Made by a program: the position numbers and the translations under genes
In this document: positions 1 through 6,682 of the stretch, piece after piece
How positions within the stretch are numbered: position 1 is the first letter of the stretch
Layout: every line of letters starts with the position of its first letter
Notes under the pieces: generated by a model
What the model was told of the DNA's origin: nothing
Databases searched by the model: none
What the model saw: only the letters and a program-made list of their open reading frames with translations
DNA from: Bacteroidales bacterium UBA1736
Lineage (GTDB): Bacteria > Bacteroidota > Bacteroidia > Bacteroidales > UBA932
Direction of reading: 5' to 3'
NCBI GenBank assembly: GCA_002315825.1
Contig: DCIC01000062.1
Location: 2,894-18,100, forward strand
Length of the DNA stretch: 15,207 nucleotides

Positions 1-377
1 ATGGTCTGGACTGTCAGTTTTTCGTGGCAGAAAAGTGTCATTATTATGGCTACCAACAGAGGATACACAAAGAGTATCGTGGACGCAATTCCCGCGGCCA
101 TATAGTTGTAGCTTATGAAGAGAGTAAGCGATGAGATTGCCATCAGGATGCCTAGCCCGGCAAGAGAAATTATACTCTTCCTTGGTAGGTTGAAACTGCG
201 GCCCCGCAACAGGATCATCGCTGCCACCATCGGGATTGACAACCCGTAACGCAGCAGCAGGACAGAATCCGGATTCATCCCGTCAGCATACAAGGGCAGC
301 GCGAATGTCGGGTTGAGTCCATAACTGGCAGCTGCGATGGCTCCAAGCAGGTATCCGTATGTTTTTTTACTTGACAT
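1..377 (-). CDS. EamA/DMT-family membrane transporter, N-terminal part
   Basis: The reverse strand reads open from an ATG at 377 to the left edge of the window, giving 125 codons without a stop. The protein begins MSSKKTYGYLLGAIAAASYG, followed by NPTFALPLYADGMNPDSVLL. It has about four hydrophobic segments: residues 6-26, about 40-58, 70-90 and 95-115. The opening helix, the short loop with a GMNP turn and the RYG-containing second helix are typical of the drug/metabolite transporter (EamA) superfamily of inner membrane permeases. The substrate cannot be read from sequence. Full-length members are about 290-310 residues, so more than half the gene lies outside the window. It is separated from the next gene upstream on this strand by a terminator hairpin, so it is probably transcribed on its own. 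The family call is by hand recognition of the pattern, without a profile search. Confidence 0.8.
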   Translation of the reverse strand, partial: MSSKKTYGYLLGAIAAASYGLNPTFALPLYADGMNPDSVLLLRYGLSIPMVAAMILLRGRSFNLPRKSIISLAGLGILMAISSLTLFISYNYMAAGIASTILFVYPLLVAIIMTLFCHEKLTVQT

Positions 378-421
378 TATAGCGCATAAAGTTAGCAATT
401 CATTTCAAAACAACTTCTAAT

Positions 422-464
422 AAAAAAGTGAGGATGACTAAAACTGCACGTTTTAGCCATCCTC
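422..464 (-). terminator. Rho-independent terminator after the Spy/CpxP-like gene
   Basis: Bases 430-444 pair with 450-464 in a 15-base stem with one A/C mismatch and a 5-base loop. On the minus strand the hairpin is followed by a run of six T (422-427 on the plus strand are A). It lies about 80 bases past the stop of the gene ending at 547 and before the start of the transporter gene at 377. It therefore most likely ends the transcript of the small exported-protein genes. Confidence 0.8.
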
Positions 465-468
465 GTAT

Positions 469-513
469 AGGAACCATTTGAAGAGAGGTATCAAATTCAA
501 AAATATGGTTCCT
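469..513. repeat. Short inverted repeat with a 27-base spacer
   Basis: The nine bases AGGAACCAT at 469-477 are repeated in inverted orientation as ATGGTTCCT at 505-513. The repeat lies in the 3' untranslated region between the terminator and the stop codon at 547. It has no T-run of its own. It might stabilise the mRNA 3' end or be chance; I assign no function. Confidence 0.4.
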
Positions 514-546
514 TATAGGATGTTTTAGTACATTATTTAGAAACTG

Positions 547-1098
547 CTAATTGTTTTGGGGTACAATTTCCGGAAGTTCTGTGCTCTCAAGAGGGTGTTT
601 TGATCTCCACTGTGAGTATTGCTCCTCTGTGAGAATCTTCTTCAACTTCTGGTCCTGCTTCTCGATGTATTTCTCGGAAACCATACCTTCACCGTTCATT
701 CCCGGAGGAGGTCCGGATGGACGCATACCCTGATCGCCGGAAGGTGGTGTTCCCATCCCTGAGCCTCCGCCCATAGGGGGCATTCCACCGCCCATATCAC
801 CGCCAGGACCGCCACCTTGACCGAAGGGCATTCCTCCACCCATAGGGGGCATCCCGCCGCTGAATGCACTTTCCATCTGGCTTCTTCTGTACTCCTGATC
901 TTTCTTGAACAGTTTGTAGACTTGCTTGTACTGATCTTCGCTCAAGTCGATTTCAGCTTGCATCTGGTCTACCTTTTCTTTTGCGATTTCTTCCGGCGAC
1001 TTCATCTCGGGAGGAGCCGGTCTGTCCCCTTGGGGTTGTGCAAACAGACCCAGGGGAAGCATCATCAAAGATGCAAACAATAAGAATCTGGATTTCAT
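547..1098 (-). CDS. Exported Spy/CpxP-like protein with Gly/Met/Pro-rich insert
   Basis: This encodes a 183-residue protein if translation starts at the ATG at 1098. That start puts a clean signal peptide (MKSRFLLFASLMMLPLGLFA, cleavage before Q) at the N-terminus. The in-frame ATG at 1131 would add 11 residues encoded inside a hairpin, so it is less likely. After the signal peptide, residues of about 30-75 form a charged helical stretch with an LSEDQYKQVYKLFKKDQEYR motif. That motif resembles the LTxxQ-type helical repeats of Spy/CpxP-like periplasmic proteins and small Bacteroidales DUF proteins. A low-complexity insert follows (about residues 78-138) built of MPPMGGG/GGGP units. A second helix follows, with KLKKILTEEQYSQW, which is again LTxxQ-like. 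Spy/CpxP proteins act as periplasmic chaperones or stress sensors; that role here is inference from the motif only. The Met-rich insert might bind metal, but nothing proves it. Confidence 0.75.
   Translation of the reverse strand: MKSRFLLFASLMMLPLGLFAQPQGDRPAPPEMKSPEEIAKEKVDQMQAEIDLSEDQYKQVYKLFKKDQEYRRSQMESAFSGGMPPMGGGMPFGQGGGPGGDMGGGMPPMGGGSGMGTPPSGDQGMRPSGPPPGMNGEGMVSEKYIEKQDQKLKKILTEEQYSQWRSKHPLESTELPEIVPQNN
770..852 (-). repeat. In-frame direct repeat in the Gly/Met-rich insert
   Basis: The 14 bases CCCATAGGGGGCAT occur at 770-783 and again at 839-852. The copies are 69 bases (23 codons) apart, so both encode the same MPPMG-type unit in the same frame. This marks the low-complexity region as having arisen by internal duplication, and it could vary in length between strains. 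Confidence 0.7.
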
Positions 1099-1102
1099 AA
1101 CT

Positions 1103-1161
1103 AAAAAAATATACGTATTAACTTTTGACACTAAAAGAGTCGAAAAGATTAATACGTATAT
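1103..1161 (-). terminator. Long hairpin with T-run just before the Spy/CpxP-like start
   Basis: A perfect 13-base inverted repeat, ATATACGTATTAA at 1109-1121 and TTAATACGTATAT at 1149-1161, encloses inner pairing (CTTTT with AAAAG, GAC with GTC). On the minus strand it is followed by seven T (A at 1103-1109). It has the form of an intrinsic terminator but ends only about five bases before the likely start codon at 1098. It may therefore be an attenuator, or the second of two tandem terminators after the 1185-1682 gene. Confidence 0.55.
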
Positions 1162-1182
1162 AAAAAAAGAGAATAAATTCTC
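1162..1182 (-). terminator. Small hairpin plus T7 after the Ala/Ser-rich exported protein gene
   Basis: On the minus strand, immediately after the TAA at 1187-1185, GAGAAT pairs with ATTCTC (1169-1174 with 1177-1182). Seven T follow (A at 1162-1168). The stem is short and AT-rich, so termination would be partial. It is directly followed by the longer hairpin at 1109-1161, giving two stem/T-run structures in series. Confidence 0.5.
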
Positions 1183-1184
1183 AA

Positions 1185-1682
1185 TTATTTGGACAGACCT
1201 GCGAAAAGTGTGGACAATACGTTGGCGGCTGTTGTGGCTGAATTAGAAACAGTGGTCTCAGACTTACCTCCTCCTAGCTTGGATAACAATCCTTTAGCTG
1301 CGCTTGTCGCTACTGAAGATGCAATTGAACTTGCGTCAAGTCCTGCGATTGAAGACAATGTGCTGATGACGCTGTCAACATTTACGTTGTTGATCAGATT
1401 CTTTGAACCGGAGATAAGACCTGAAACAAAGTTCTTTACGTTTGCATTCTTGGTCAGACCCTCTATGTTGGTGACCACTGCTGCAATGTTCGTGATGTTG
1501 GATGCATTGCTCAGGTCAATCTTGCCATCAGCTTTATACTGATTGTACAAAGAGAGAAGAGCTTTTCCTGCTGCCAGACCGTTGCTGTTTGTAAGAGTTT
1601 CGCTTGTTGAATCTTGAGCGCGTCCAGGGATGGCGAGTAAAAGTGCCATTGCTGCTGCTGCGATAAATTTTGAAATAGACAT
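1185..1682 (-). CDS. Exported Ala/Ser/Asn-rich protein of unknown function
   Basis: This encodes 165 residues. The N-terminus (MSISKFIAAAAMALLLAIPGRAQ) is a standard signal peptide with cleavage expected after GRA, so the product is periplasmic or surface-exposed. The mature part is rich in Ala, Ser, Asn and Val. It has repeated short hydrophobic stretches (NITNIAAVVTNIEGL, VKNFVSGLISGSKNLI, VDSVISTLSSIAGL, AAKGLLSKLGGG, AANVLSTLFAGL) of amphipathic-helix character, each about 15-18 residues. I recognise no catalytic motif or named domain. A TAnnTTTG element about 60 bases upstream suggests its own promoter inside the end of the neighbouring permease gene. It is followed by two hairpin/T-run structures before the next small exported-protein gene on the same strand. 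Function unknown. Confidence 0.75.
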   Translation of the reverse strand: MSISKFIAAAAMALLLAIPGRAQDSTSETLTNSNGLAAGKALLSLYNQYKADGKIDLSNASNITNIAAVVTNIEGLTKNANVKNFVSGLISGSKNLINNVNVDSVISTLSSIAGLDASSIASSVATSAAKGLLSKLGGGKSETTVSNSATTAANVLSTLFAGLSK

Positions 1683-1742
1683 AATACTATATTGTTAATT
1701 TGTTAGTCCTGTTTGCTATGCTTCGCTTCACTTATTCGGGTA

Positions 1743-1777
1743 CAAATATACAATTATTGTTCCGTTAGTCTCTCAAA
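1743..1777 (-). promoter_or_regulatory. Candidate Bacteroidota promoter for the 1185-1682 gene
   Basis: On the minus strand, TATATTTG (1750-1743) matches the Bacteroidota -7 consensus TAnnTTTG. A TTTG lies 23 bases upstream (1777-1774), slightly farther than the usual 19-21 base spacing for the -33 element. Transcription would begin near 1735, about 50 bases before the ATG at 1682. The upstream half overlaps the last codons of the permease gene ending at 1754. Confidence 0.5.
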
Positions 1778-2932
1778 ACTATTTTGTTTCTTCCTGTTGA
1801 TATATATGTTTTCAAAATAAAGAGAAACGCAGGACAAAAAATAGTAGCACATCGTCTGTATGGCCATCGCCAAGAGCTGAGGCTCGATGGTGTGCAGACT
1901 TCCACCTGCCGTATTCAGATTGATGAATCCTTTGCAGCCGAAAGTGGAAGGGAATAAGTATGAGAACAATTTCCAGAATCCGGGCATCGCACAATCCGGC
2001 CAGCTGAAACCTGTCAGGAAAAGGCAGATGGGAGACATAAACAGCAGAAGCACAAATACAGTCTCTCTCTTTGTGATGAACGTGCTCCAGGTAAAGCAGA
2101 AGAATACGCAGTCGGTGACAAAGAACAAGAGCAGGACAATTATGTCCACGAATGAGGATCTTTGAGGGAAGTTGCATATAGCTGGGACGATTGAGGCGAT
2201 GTAAATCCCGACTCCCATAAACAAAAGCCAGTAAACGGCTCCCCGTCCGAAAGCTACTCTTCCTATGCCGTGCGCGTGAAGCTGAGCGGGAAGTGTTGCG
2301 AAGCTTCTGTGCTCTTCCCTTGCCGTCCCTGCAAGAAGAGATGATCCATAGAACATCACTTGCTGGATAATGAGCATCAGAATGGCTGAAATCAGGAAAA
2401 TGCTATATGAAAATGTCCTGTTGTAGGGAAGATTCTCTTCATACTCGATGGCCTTTTCTACCTGTACTTTTCCGATTTCATTTAGCATAACAAATTCGGA
2501 CCCCATAAGGAGATTTTTGTAGTATAGGAAACTGCTCATATCTGCGTATATGGACAGTTTTGCCGTCTGTCCTGAGATGATTTTCTCGCCGAAATCGGAA
2601 GGGAAGTAGATGATGCCATTGACAGTCCTGTCGGCCATCAATTTCTGAGCTTCCTGCATTGTGGTGCATTTGCACTCAACCCGGAGTTCTCTGGTGGCAT
2701 CAACTTCACGAATATATCTGCGGCTTTCAGAGCAGTCGGCGTTGTCAACAATGGCAATAGGGGTGTCCTCCAGAATTCCGTGACTGTAAATAAGATTGTA
2801 TAGGAGAGGATAGCCGAAGCCTGCCACAAAGAAAATGATAAGGAAACCTCCGTCTCCCCAAATAGTCTTCAATTCGTGGCAGAAAATGCCCCATACGTCT
2901 GAAAACCATTGCTTTATGTATGTATCTTTCAT
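1754..2932 (-). CDS. ABC-2 type permease (second of a pair)
   Basis: This is an inner membrane protein of 392 residues from the ATG at 2932 (MKDTYIKQWFSDVWGIF...). An ATG further upstream would add 46 residues that overlap the preceding gene in another frame, so it is rejected. The layout is that of ABC-2 family exporters of the YhhJ/YbhR kind. There is one N-terminal membrane helix (about 27-46), then a large periplasmic domain opening with TPIAIVDNADCSESRRYIRE and ending near residue 170. A C-terminal block of about five membrane helices follows (about 175-375). It starts two bases after the stop of the first permease, so the two are probably translationally coupled and form a heterodimeric channel. 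With the HlyD and TolC proteins upstream it would make a trans-envelope exporter. No ATP-binding subunit is encoded here or elsewhere in the window. The substrate is unknown. Confidence 0.88.
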   Translation of the reverse strand: MKDTYIKQWFSDVWGIFCHELKTIWGDGGFLIIFFVAGFGYPLLYNLIYSHGILEDTPIAIVDNADCSESRRYIREVDATRELRVECKCTTMQEAQKLMADRTVNGIIYFPSDFGEKIISGQTAKLSIYADMSSFLYYKNLLMGSEFVMLNEIGKVQVEKAIEYEENLPYNRTFSYSIFLISAILMLIIQQVMFYGSSLLAGTAREEHRSFATLPAQLHAHGIGRVAFGRGAVYWLLFMGVGIYIASIVPAICNFPQRSSFVDIIVLLLFFVTDCVFFCFTWSTFITKRETVFVLLLFMSPICLFLTGFSWPDCAMPGFWKLFSYLFPSTFGCKGFINLNTAGGSLHTIEPQLLAMAIQTMCYYFLSCVSLYFENIYINRKKQNSFERLTEQ

Positions 2933-2934
2933 TG

Positions 2935-4095
2935 TTACTTCTTTGGATAATTCTGGTACAGATATGCTTTGTGAAGTCTTGGCAGAACGAAGAGGGGAGT
3001 GAACAGGAAAACAAGCATATGGATTATCTCCCTGTAGCAACCCTCGAGGCCCGTGCCGTAGATTCCGCATTGGACATACATCTGATAATAATGTCTCAGA
3101 GGAAAAATACAGGAGAGTCCCCGGATACTTTCGCTCATCGCTTCGACAGGAAGAGTAAATCCTGTCATTGAAAATGCCATAACGCTGTAGAGGGCACCGA
3201 TGCTCAAGGCAAATCTGAGCACAGGAACAGCCCCGATAATCACAAGAGCAATTGCTTCACTGGAAATGACCAGGAGCAACGAATCAAGCAGCATCCAGCC
3301 CACAGAACTCGCCAAGGGGAATTTCATCCATCCGTACAAAAGGAATTCAAGGGAAAATGCGAGGACGGTGAACAGAGCAGTGTAGATGATCAATTTGCCG
3401 CCAATAGCGGAAATGATGCTGTTCCCGGTGGTTTCCAGCAGTTTGGTGGAAGTGCTGTATTTGAGTTCTGTCCCTACCGCGTAGATGATCATTATGACAA
3501 TTACCATTTCCAATACGCCCGGGAGCATCATATTGGCCAGATAAGCGCCATAATTCATCGTGGCATTGCCAATCATATGAATGTCAATGTCGATTGGTCT
3601 CAATCTCCCCATAATGCTTTCTTCGTCAACTCCTCTCATTCTGAGCTCTTCTCTCTGTATCGCACCGGAAGTCAGATTGATCATCGTAAGAATATCTTTG
3701 TATGCCAATGAACCTCCGAGGAAATATAGAGTGTTTACATAGAATGTGAAGCAAGGATGCCTTTGTGCCTGCACATCTGCATACATTCCTTCGGGAAGCA
3801 GGCACACCGAGGTGATGACTCCTTTCTGCATATCCTCGCGAGCAGATGCGAAACTGCTGTAATGAATAACCTTTCCCAGTTGTGTGGCATCCAGCTGTCG
3901 TATGAAGTTTCTTGTGAGGGTGGAGTTGTCATAGTCCACAACTCCTATGGGGACATCGGAAGGAACACCTTTGGATAAGAATGTGAGGTAAAAGACAGAA
4001 CAAAAAGCCATTACGACAACAGATCCTATCGCGAACACAGGCATTTGCCTCCACCTGTCCAGTTCTCTCTTTATTACTGAAAATAACTTGTTCAT
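2935..4095 (-). CDS. ABC-2 type permease (first of a pair)
   Basis: This is a 386-residue inner membrane protein, close to the usual 370-390 of the YbhS/YbhR/YhhJ family. It starts with a short cytoplasmic stretch rich in Arg/Lys (VIKRELDRWRQ), then a membrane helix at about 20-42. A periplasmic domain follows, opening with VPIGVVDYDNSTLTRNFIRQ and LDAT, a very typical ABC-2 exporter signature. About five helices lie between residues 180 and 375. Its ATG overlaps the stop of the membrane fusion protein gene by four bases (ATGA at 4095-4092), which implies translational coupling. It is related to the next gene but clearly diverged. Heterodimer formation and export of a small amphipathic compound are inferences from the family. 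Confidence 0.9.
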   Translation of the reverse strand: MNKLFSVIKRELDRWRQMPVFAIGSVVVMAFCSVFYLTFLSKGVPSDVPIGVVDYDNSTLTRNFIRQLDATQLGKVIHYSSFASAREDMQKGVITSVCLLPEGMYADVQAQRHPCFTFYVNTLYFLGGSLAYKDILTMINLTSGAIQREELRMRGVDEESIMGRLRPIDIDIHMIGNATMNYGAYLANMMLPGVLEMVIVIMIIYAVGTELKYSTSTKLLETTGNSIISAIGGKLIIYTALFTVLAFSLEFLLYGWMKFPLASSVGWMLLDSLLLVISSEAIALVIIGAVPVLRFALSIGALYSVMAFSMTGFTLPVEAMSESIRGLSCIFPLRHYYQMYVQCGIYGTGLEGCYREIIHMLVFLFTPLFVLPRLHKAYLYQNYPKK

Positions 4096-5078
4096 TTCTC
4101 AACTATAGCACTCATTCCGGGAAGAAGACCTTCGACTTTATTGTCGGGAACAGCCCTGATCTCAAAGGTTTTCGCGTCATACATATCTGTTTCTTTGGTT
4201 GCCTTCCAAGTTGCATAGGACTCTCTGACTGCCATATAGTTGATTTTGGCGGGTACTGATTTTCCTCCCAGAGCGGGTATGCTGACATTGATTTTGCTCC
4301 CTATTGTCATTCCGTCCAGATAATCCTCCCTTACGTTGAATGTAAACCAGATGTCATCAAGGTCCATAATTGTCATCACCGGGGATCCTGTTCCCACCAG
4401 TTCGCCTGTCTTCGGGGCAATTGAAGATACAACACCGCCAGCAGGGGCTGTCAGATATAGTTCTCCCATATATGCCTCGACTTCCATAAGTGCGCCCGCG
4501 GCTCTGTCGACCAATGCCTGGGCAGCATCTTTGTCTTCTTGACGTGCTCCTGCAACCGCCATATCGTATTTGCTTTTCGCCGCTGAGGAGCTTGCAACGG
4601 CCGCGTCATATTTGGCTTTGACTTCGTCGTATTTCTGTGCAGAAACAACTTTCTCGTTGTAGAGTCTGTTGACCCTTTCGAAGGATTTCTGCAATACACT
4701 TTCCTGAACGAGGGCTGTCTGCCACAGATTGTACGCTCCTGCAATCTCTTCTGTCCTTGCACCGTTGCGGGCCTTGTCTCTCTGGGCGGTGGCGGCTGCA
4801 ACTGCCGCATTGGCCTGGAAGAGTTTTGCTTTTACTTCGGGGGAGTCAATCATTGCTACCGTGTCTCCTGCACTGACCAGTTGGCCCTCCTTGACATACA
4901 TTTCTTCGATTCTTCCTGGTACTTTGCCTGATACTCTGTATTCGCTGGCTTCCGCCTCACCTTGGATTACCTGTGGCTTTGGCTTTGATACCAGATAACC
5001 TGCAGCCGCAATGAGCAGGATAATTGCTACCAGTGCAATGACACCTATGATAAGGTTGTAGTTTTTCTTGTCTTCCAT
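4092..5078 (-). CDS. HlyD-family membrane fusion (periplasmic adaptor) protein
   Basis: This is a 328-residue adaptor that would link the inner membrane permeases to the TolC-like channel. Residues 9-30 form a single N-terminal membrane anchor. Residues about 47-82 (YRVSGKVPGRIEEMYVKEGQ, then LVSAGDTVAMID) are the first half of the biotinyl/lipoyl domain. Residues about 84-205 are a long Ala/Lys/Glu-rich coiled-coil hairpin, with GARTEEI and GARQEDKDA motifs at its two ends as in YbhG/YhiI-type adaptors. Residues about 207-240 (LYLTAPAGGVVSSIAPKTGE) complete the lipoyl fold. The rest, containing DIWFTFNVREDYL and GLLPGMSAIV, is the beta-barrel. It begins 20 bases after the TolC-like gene and overlaps the first permease gene by four bases, so it is the second gene of a four-gene operon. 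Confidence 0.93.
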   Translation of the reverse strand: MEDKKNYNLIIGVIALVAIILLIAAAGYLVSKPKPQVIQGEAEASEYRVSGKVPGRIEEMYVKEGQLVSAGDTVAMIDSPEVKAKLFQANAAVAAATAQRDKARNGARTEEIAGAYNLWQTALVQESVLQKSFERVNRLYNEKVVSAQKYDEVKAKYDAAVASSSAAKSKYDMAVAGARQEDKDAAQALVDRAAGALMEVEAYMGELYLTAPAGGVVSSIAPKTGELVGTGSPVMTIMDLDDIWFTFNVREDYLDGMTIGSKINVSIPALGGKSVPAKINYMAVRESYATWKATKETDMYDAKTFEIRAVPDNKVEGLLPGMSAIVEK

Positions 5079-5098
5079 TTCTTTTCGTTTTTATTTCG

Positions 5099-6598
5099 TT
5101 ATTTATAAAGTGCTTGTGCCTGAAGGAATTCAGAATGTGTCAATTGAAGTTCGATTCCGGCATCAATGTATTCTGTCTGTGCCTTCACCCAGGCGGTCTG
5201 CGCCTGTAGAGCTACATCCGAATTAATGACTCCTTCTTCAAATCCGAGAGTAGCCGCGCGCAGATTCTCTTCTGCACATACCAGATTGCTCTCGCTCATT
5301 TCGAGTTTGTCAAAGGCTTCTTGTTGCTGACGGTACAGCTGCTCGACCTGGAGATTGACCATCTGGCAGGCATCTTCATACTTGATTCTGTACATATTGG
5401 CTTCTGCCTTGGCTTTCTTTGTTTTCTGTATCCCTTCAGTGGCGTGGAAAATTGGCACACTGAGTGCAACTCCTACGTTGAACATTCCGCCGAACTCATT
5501 CTTGAATCCATTGTATGCGTTGGGATTTGTTATGAGATAATTGCCTGTGAGAGCAAGCTTCGGTAAGAAATCGGCTCTCTGGAACGCAACTTTCTTGTCA
5601 TAAATCTTGGTAGCAAGTTCCAGCATCCGTGTTTCTTGCCTTTCGGCAATGATTGCGCTCATTTCTCTTGGAGCTATCTGCTCAGCTTTTGGGATGGCGT
5701 CATCTCCCTCATCTGCGAGGCGGATATCTGTGTCAAGCGGTAGGCCTATCTGTTTGCACATCAGCATCTTTGATAAAGCCAGACCATTTTCTGCCTTTGT
5801 CAGCAGCATTTGTGCCTCGTTCTTTTTGACTCTGACTGCGAGAAGGTCCGATTGGATTGCCACCCCTTCATCCACACCTGCCTGTGCATCCTTTTCCATT
5901 TGTTTGAGCAGATCCAGATACACTTGTGCGAGTCGCTTCTTGGATGCGAGCGATACCACTTGCCAATAGTCTCTTTCCGCCTGCAGCTGTGTCTCTTTTA
6001 CTTTCAAGTCATATTCGGTCATCGAAAGTTCTTTGGCGAGCTGCGCCATTTGATTCGAGGCAATGATTTTGCCTCCCATAAACAGTGGCTGCTGGATGCT
6101 GACTATGCCTGCATAGACATTGGAGATGTCGAAATGAAGTGCATCGTTGATTGAGGTGCCGATTGTGTTCAGTGCATTGGAAACATCGGTCTGTGACAGT
6201 TTGCCTATTACCGTCTGCCACATAGGGCTGTTCTTATATTCTTTGAATGCAGAGGGATTGCCCATAATGGAAGTCATCAGATTCTGCATTTCGGATGATA
6301 TTTGTCCCTGAACTGTGGATCCGATGCTTGTCAGCGCGCTGCTCGCATTTTCTGACACTAATGACAAGTCCTTGCTGTTGTGCATATATGTGCCGCTGGC
6401 TGTAATGCTTGGGAAATAGTTGGTAAGAGCTATCTTTTTGTCATATTCCGCCATAAGGGTTTTTTGGCGGGCTTCTTCAAGCTCTTTGTTGGCCTCTACG
6501 GCCATCTGTCTGCATTCTTCAAGTGTGATTACTCTTTGAGCATTGACAGCGAGAGGAAGCCCAAAGGCTAAGATTGTAATGATTACTGTTTTTTTCAT
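5099..6598 (-). CDS. TolC-family outer membrane efflux protein
   Basis: This encodes 499 residues with a signal peptide (MKKTVIITILAFGLPLAVNA, cleavage before Q). The mature N-terminus reads RVITLEECRQMAVEANKELE, the usual opening of outer membrane efflux proteins in Bacteroidota. Long alternating helices follow, with the internal two-fold repeat of the family: KETQLQAERDYWQVVSLASK in the first half and YEDACQMVNLQVEQLYRQQQ in the second. The LTGNYLITNPNAYNGFKNEF region matches the second strand-forming segment of the barrel. An insert of about 70 residues rich in Ser/Thr/Met (about 80-150) lies where the first barrel strands are expected. It is the first gene of the efflux operon, 20 bases ahead of the adaptor gene. 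Its start is 84 bases from the divergent TetR-type regulator, which probably controls it. Confidence 0.93.
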   Translation of the reverse strand: MKKTVIITILAFGLPLAVNAQRVITLEECRQMAVEANKELEEARQKTLMAEYDKKIALTNYFPSITASGTYMHNSKDLSLVSENASSALTSIGSTVQGQISSEMQNLMTSIMGNPSAFKEYKNSPMWQTVIGKLSQTDVSNALNTIGTSINDALHFDISNVYAGIVSIQQPLFMGGKIIASNQMAQLAKELSMTEYDLKVKETQLQAERDYWQVVSLASKKRLAQVYLDLLKQMEKDAQAGVDEGVAIQSDLLAVRVKKNEAQMLLTKAENGLALSKMLMCKQIGLPLDTDIRLADEGDDAIPKAEQIAPREMSAIIAERQETRMLELATKIYDKKVAFQRADFLPKLALTGNYLITNPNAYNGFKNEFGGMFNVGVALSVPIFHATEGIQKTKKAKAEANMYRIKYEDACQMVNLQVEQLYRQQQEAFDKLEMSESNLVCAEENLRAATLGFEEGVINSDVALQAQTAWVKAQTEYIDAGIELQLTHSEFLQAQALYK

Positions 6599-6640
6599 TT
6601 TTTTCGAATTTGTTCGGTATCAAAATCTCAAAAAATATGC

Positions 6641-6648
6641 TACATTTG
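6641..6648 (+). promoter_or_regulatory. Candidate -7 element for the TetR-type regulator
   Basis: TACATTTG matches the Bacteroidota -7 consensus TAnnTTTG. It lies 35 bases before the ATG at 6683, so the transcript would start near 6655, inside the inverted repeat at 6651-6670. No convincing -33 element is seen at normal spacing. Confidence 0.5.
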
Positions 6649-6650
6649 TA

Positions 6651-6670
6651 TCGTATATTAAGAAATACGA
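6651..6670. promoter_or_regulatory. Candidate TetR operator (6-8-6 inverted repeat)
   Basis: TCGTAT at 6651-6656 and ATACGA at 6665-6670 are perfect inverted half-sites separated by eight bases. The site lies in the short region between the divergent efflux operon and the regulator gene. It directly follows the plus-strand -7 element. On the minus strand it sits between a TTTTG (6675-6671) and a weak -7-like TACAAATG (6650-6643). Binding here could repress both directions, the normal arrangement for TetR-family autoregulation. Binding itself is inference. Confidence 0.55.
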
Positions 6671-6682
6671 CAAAATAAGAGA

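Noticed and set aside
387..394. TAACTTTA on the minus strand before the transporter gene, similar to a -7 element
   Set aside because: It lacks the final G and lies about ten bases before the ATG, leaving almost no leader; no -33 element at proper spacing.
817..1083. A plus-strand open frame opposite the Spy/CpxP-like gene
   Set aside because: The opposite strand has a signal peptide and family-like motifs. This frame is a by-product of the biased Gly/Met codons.
2933..3070. A 46-residue upstream extension of the second permease
   Set aside because: It would overlap the coding end of the first permease and place an Arg/Pro-rich non-family segment before the conserved start; the ATG at 2932 gives the usual length.
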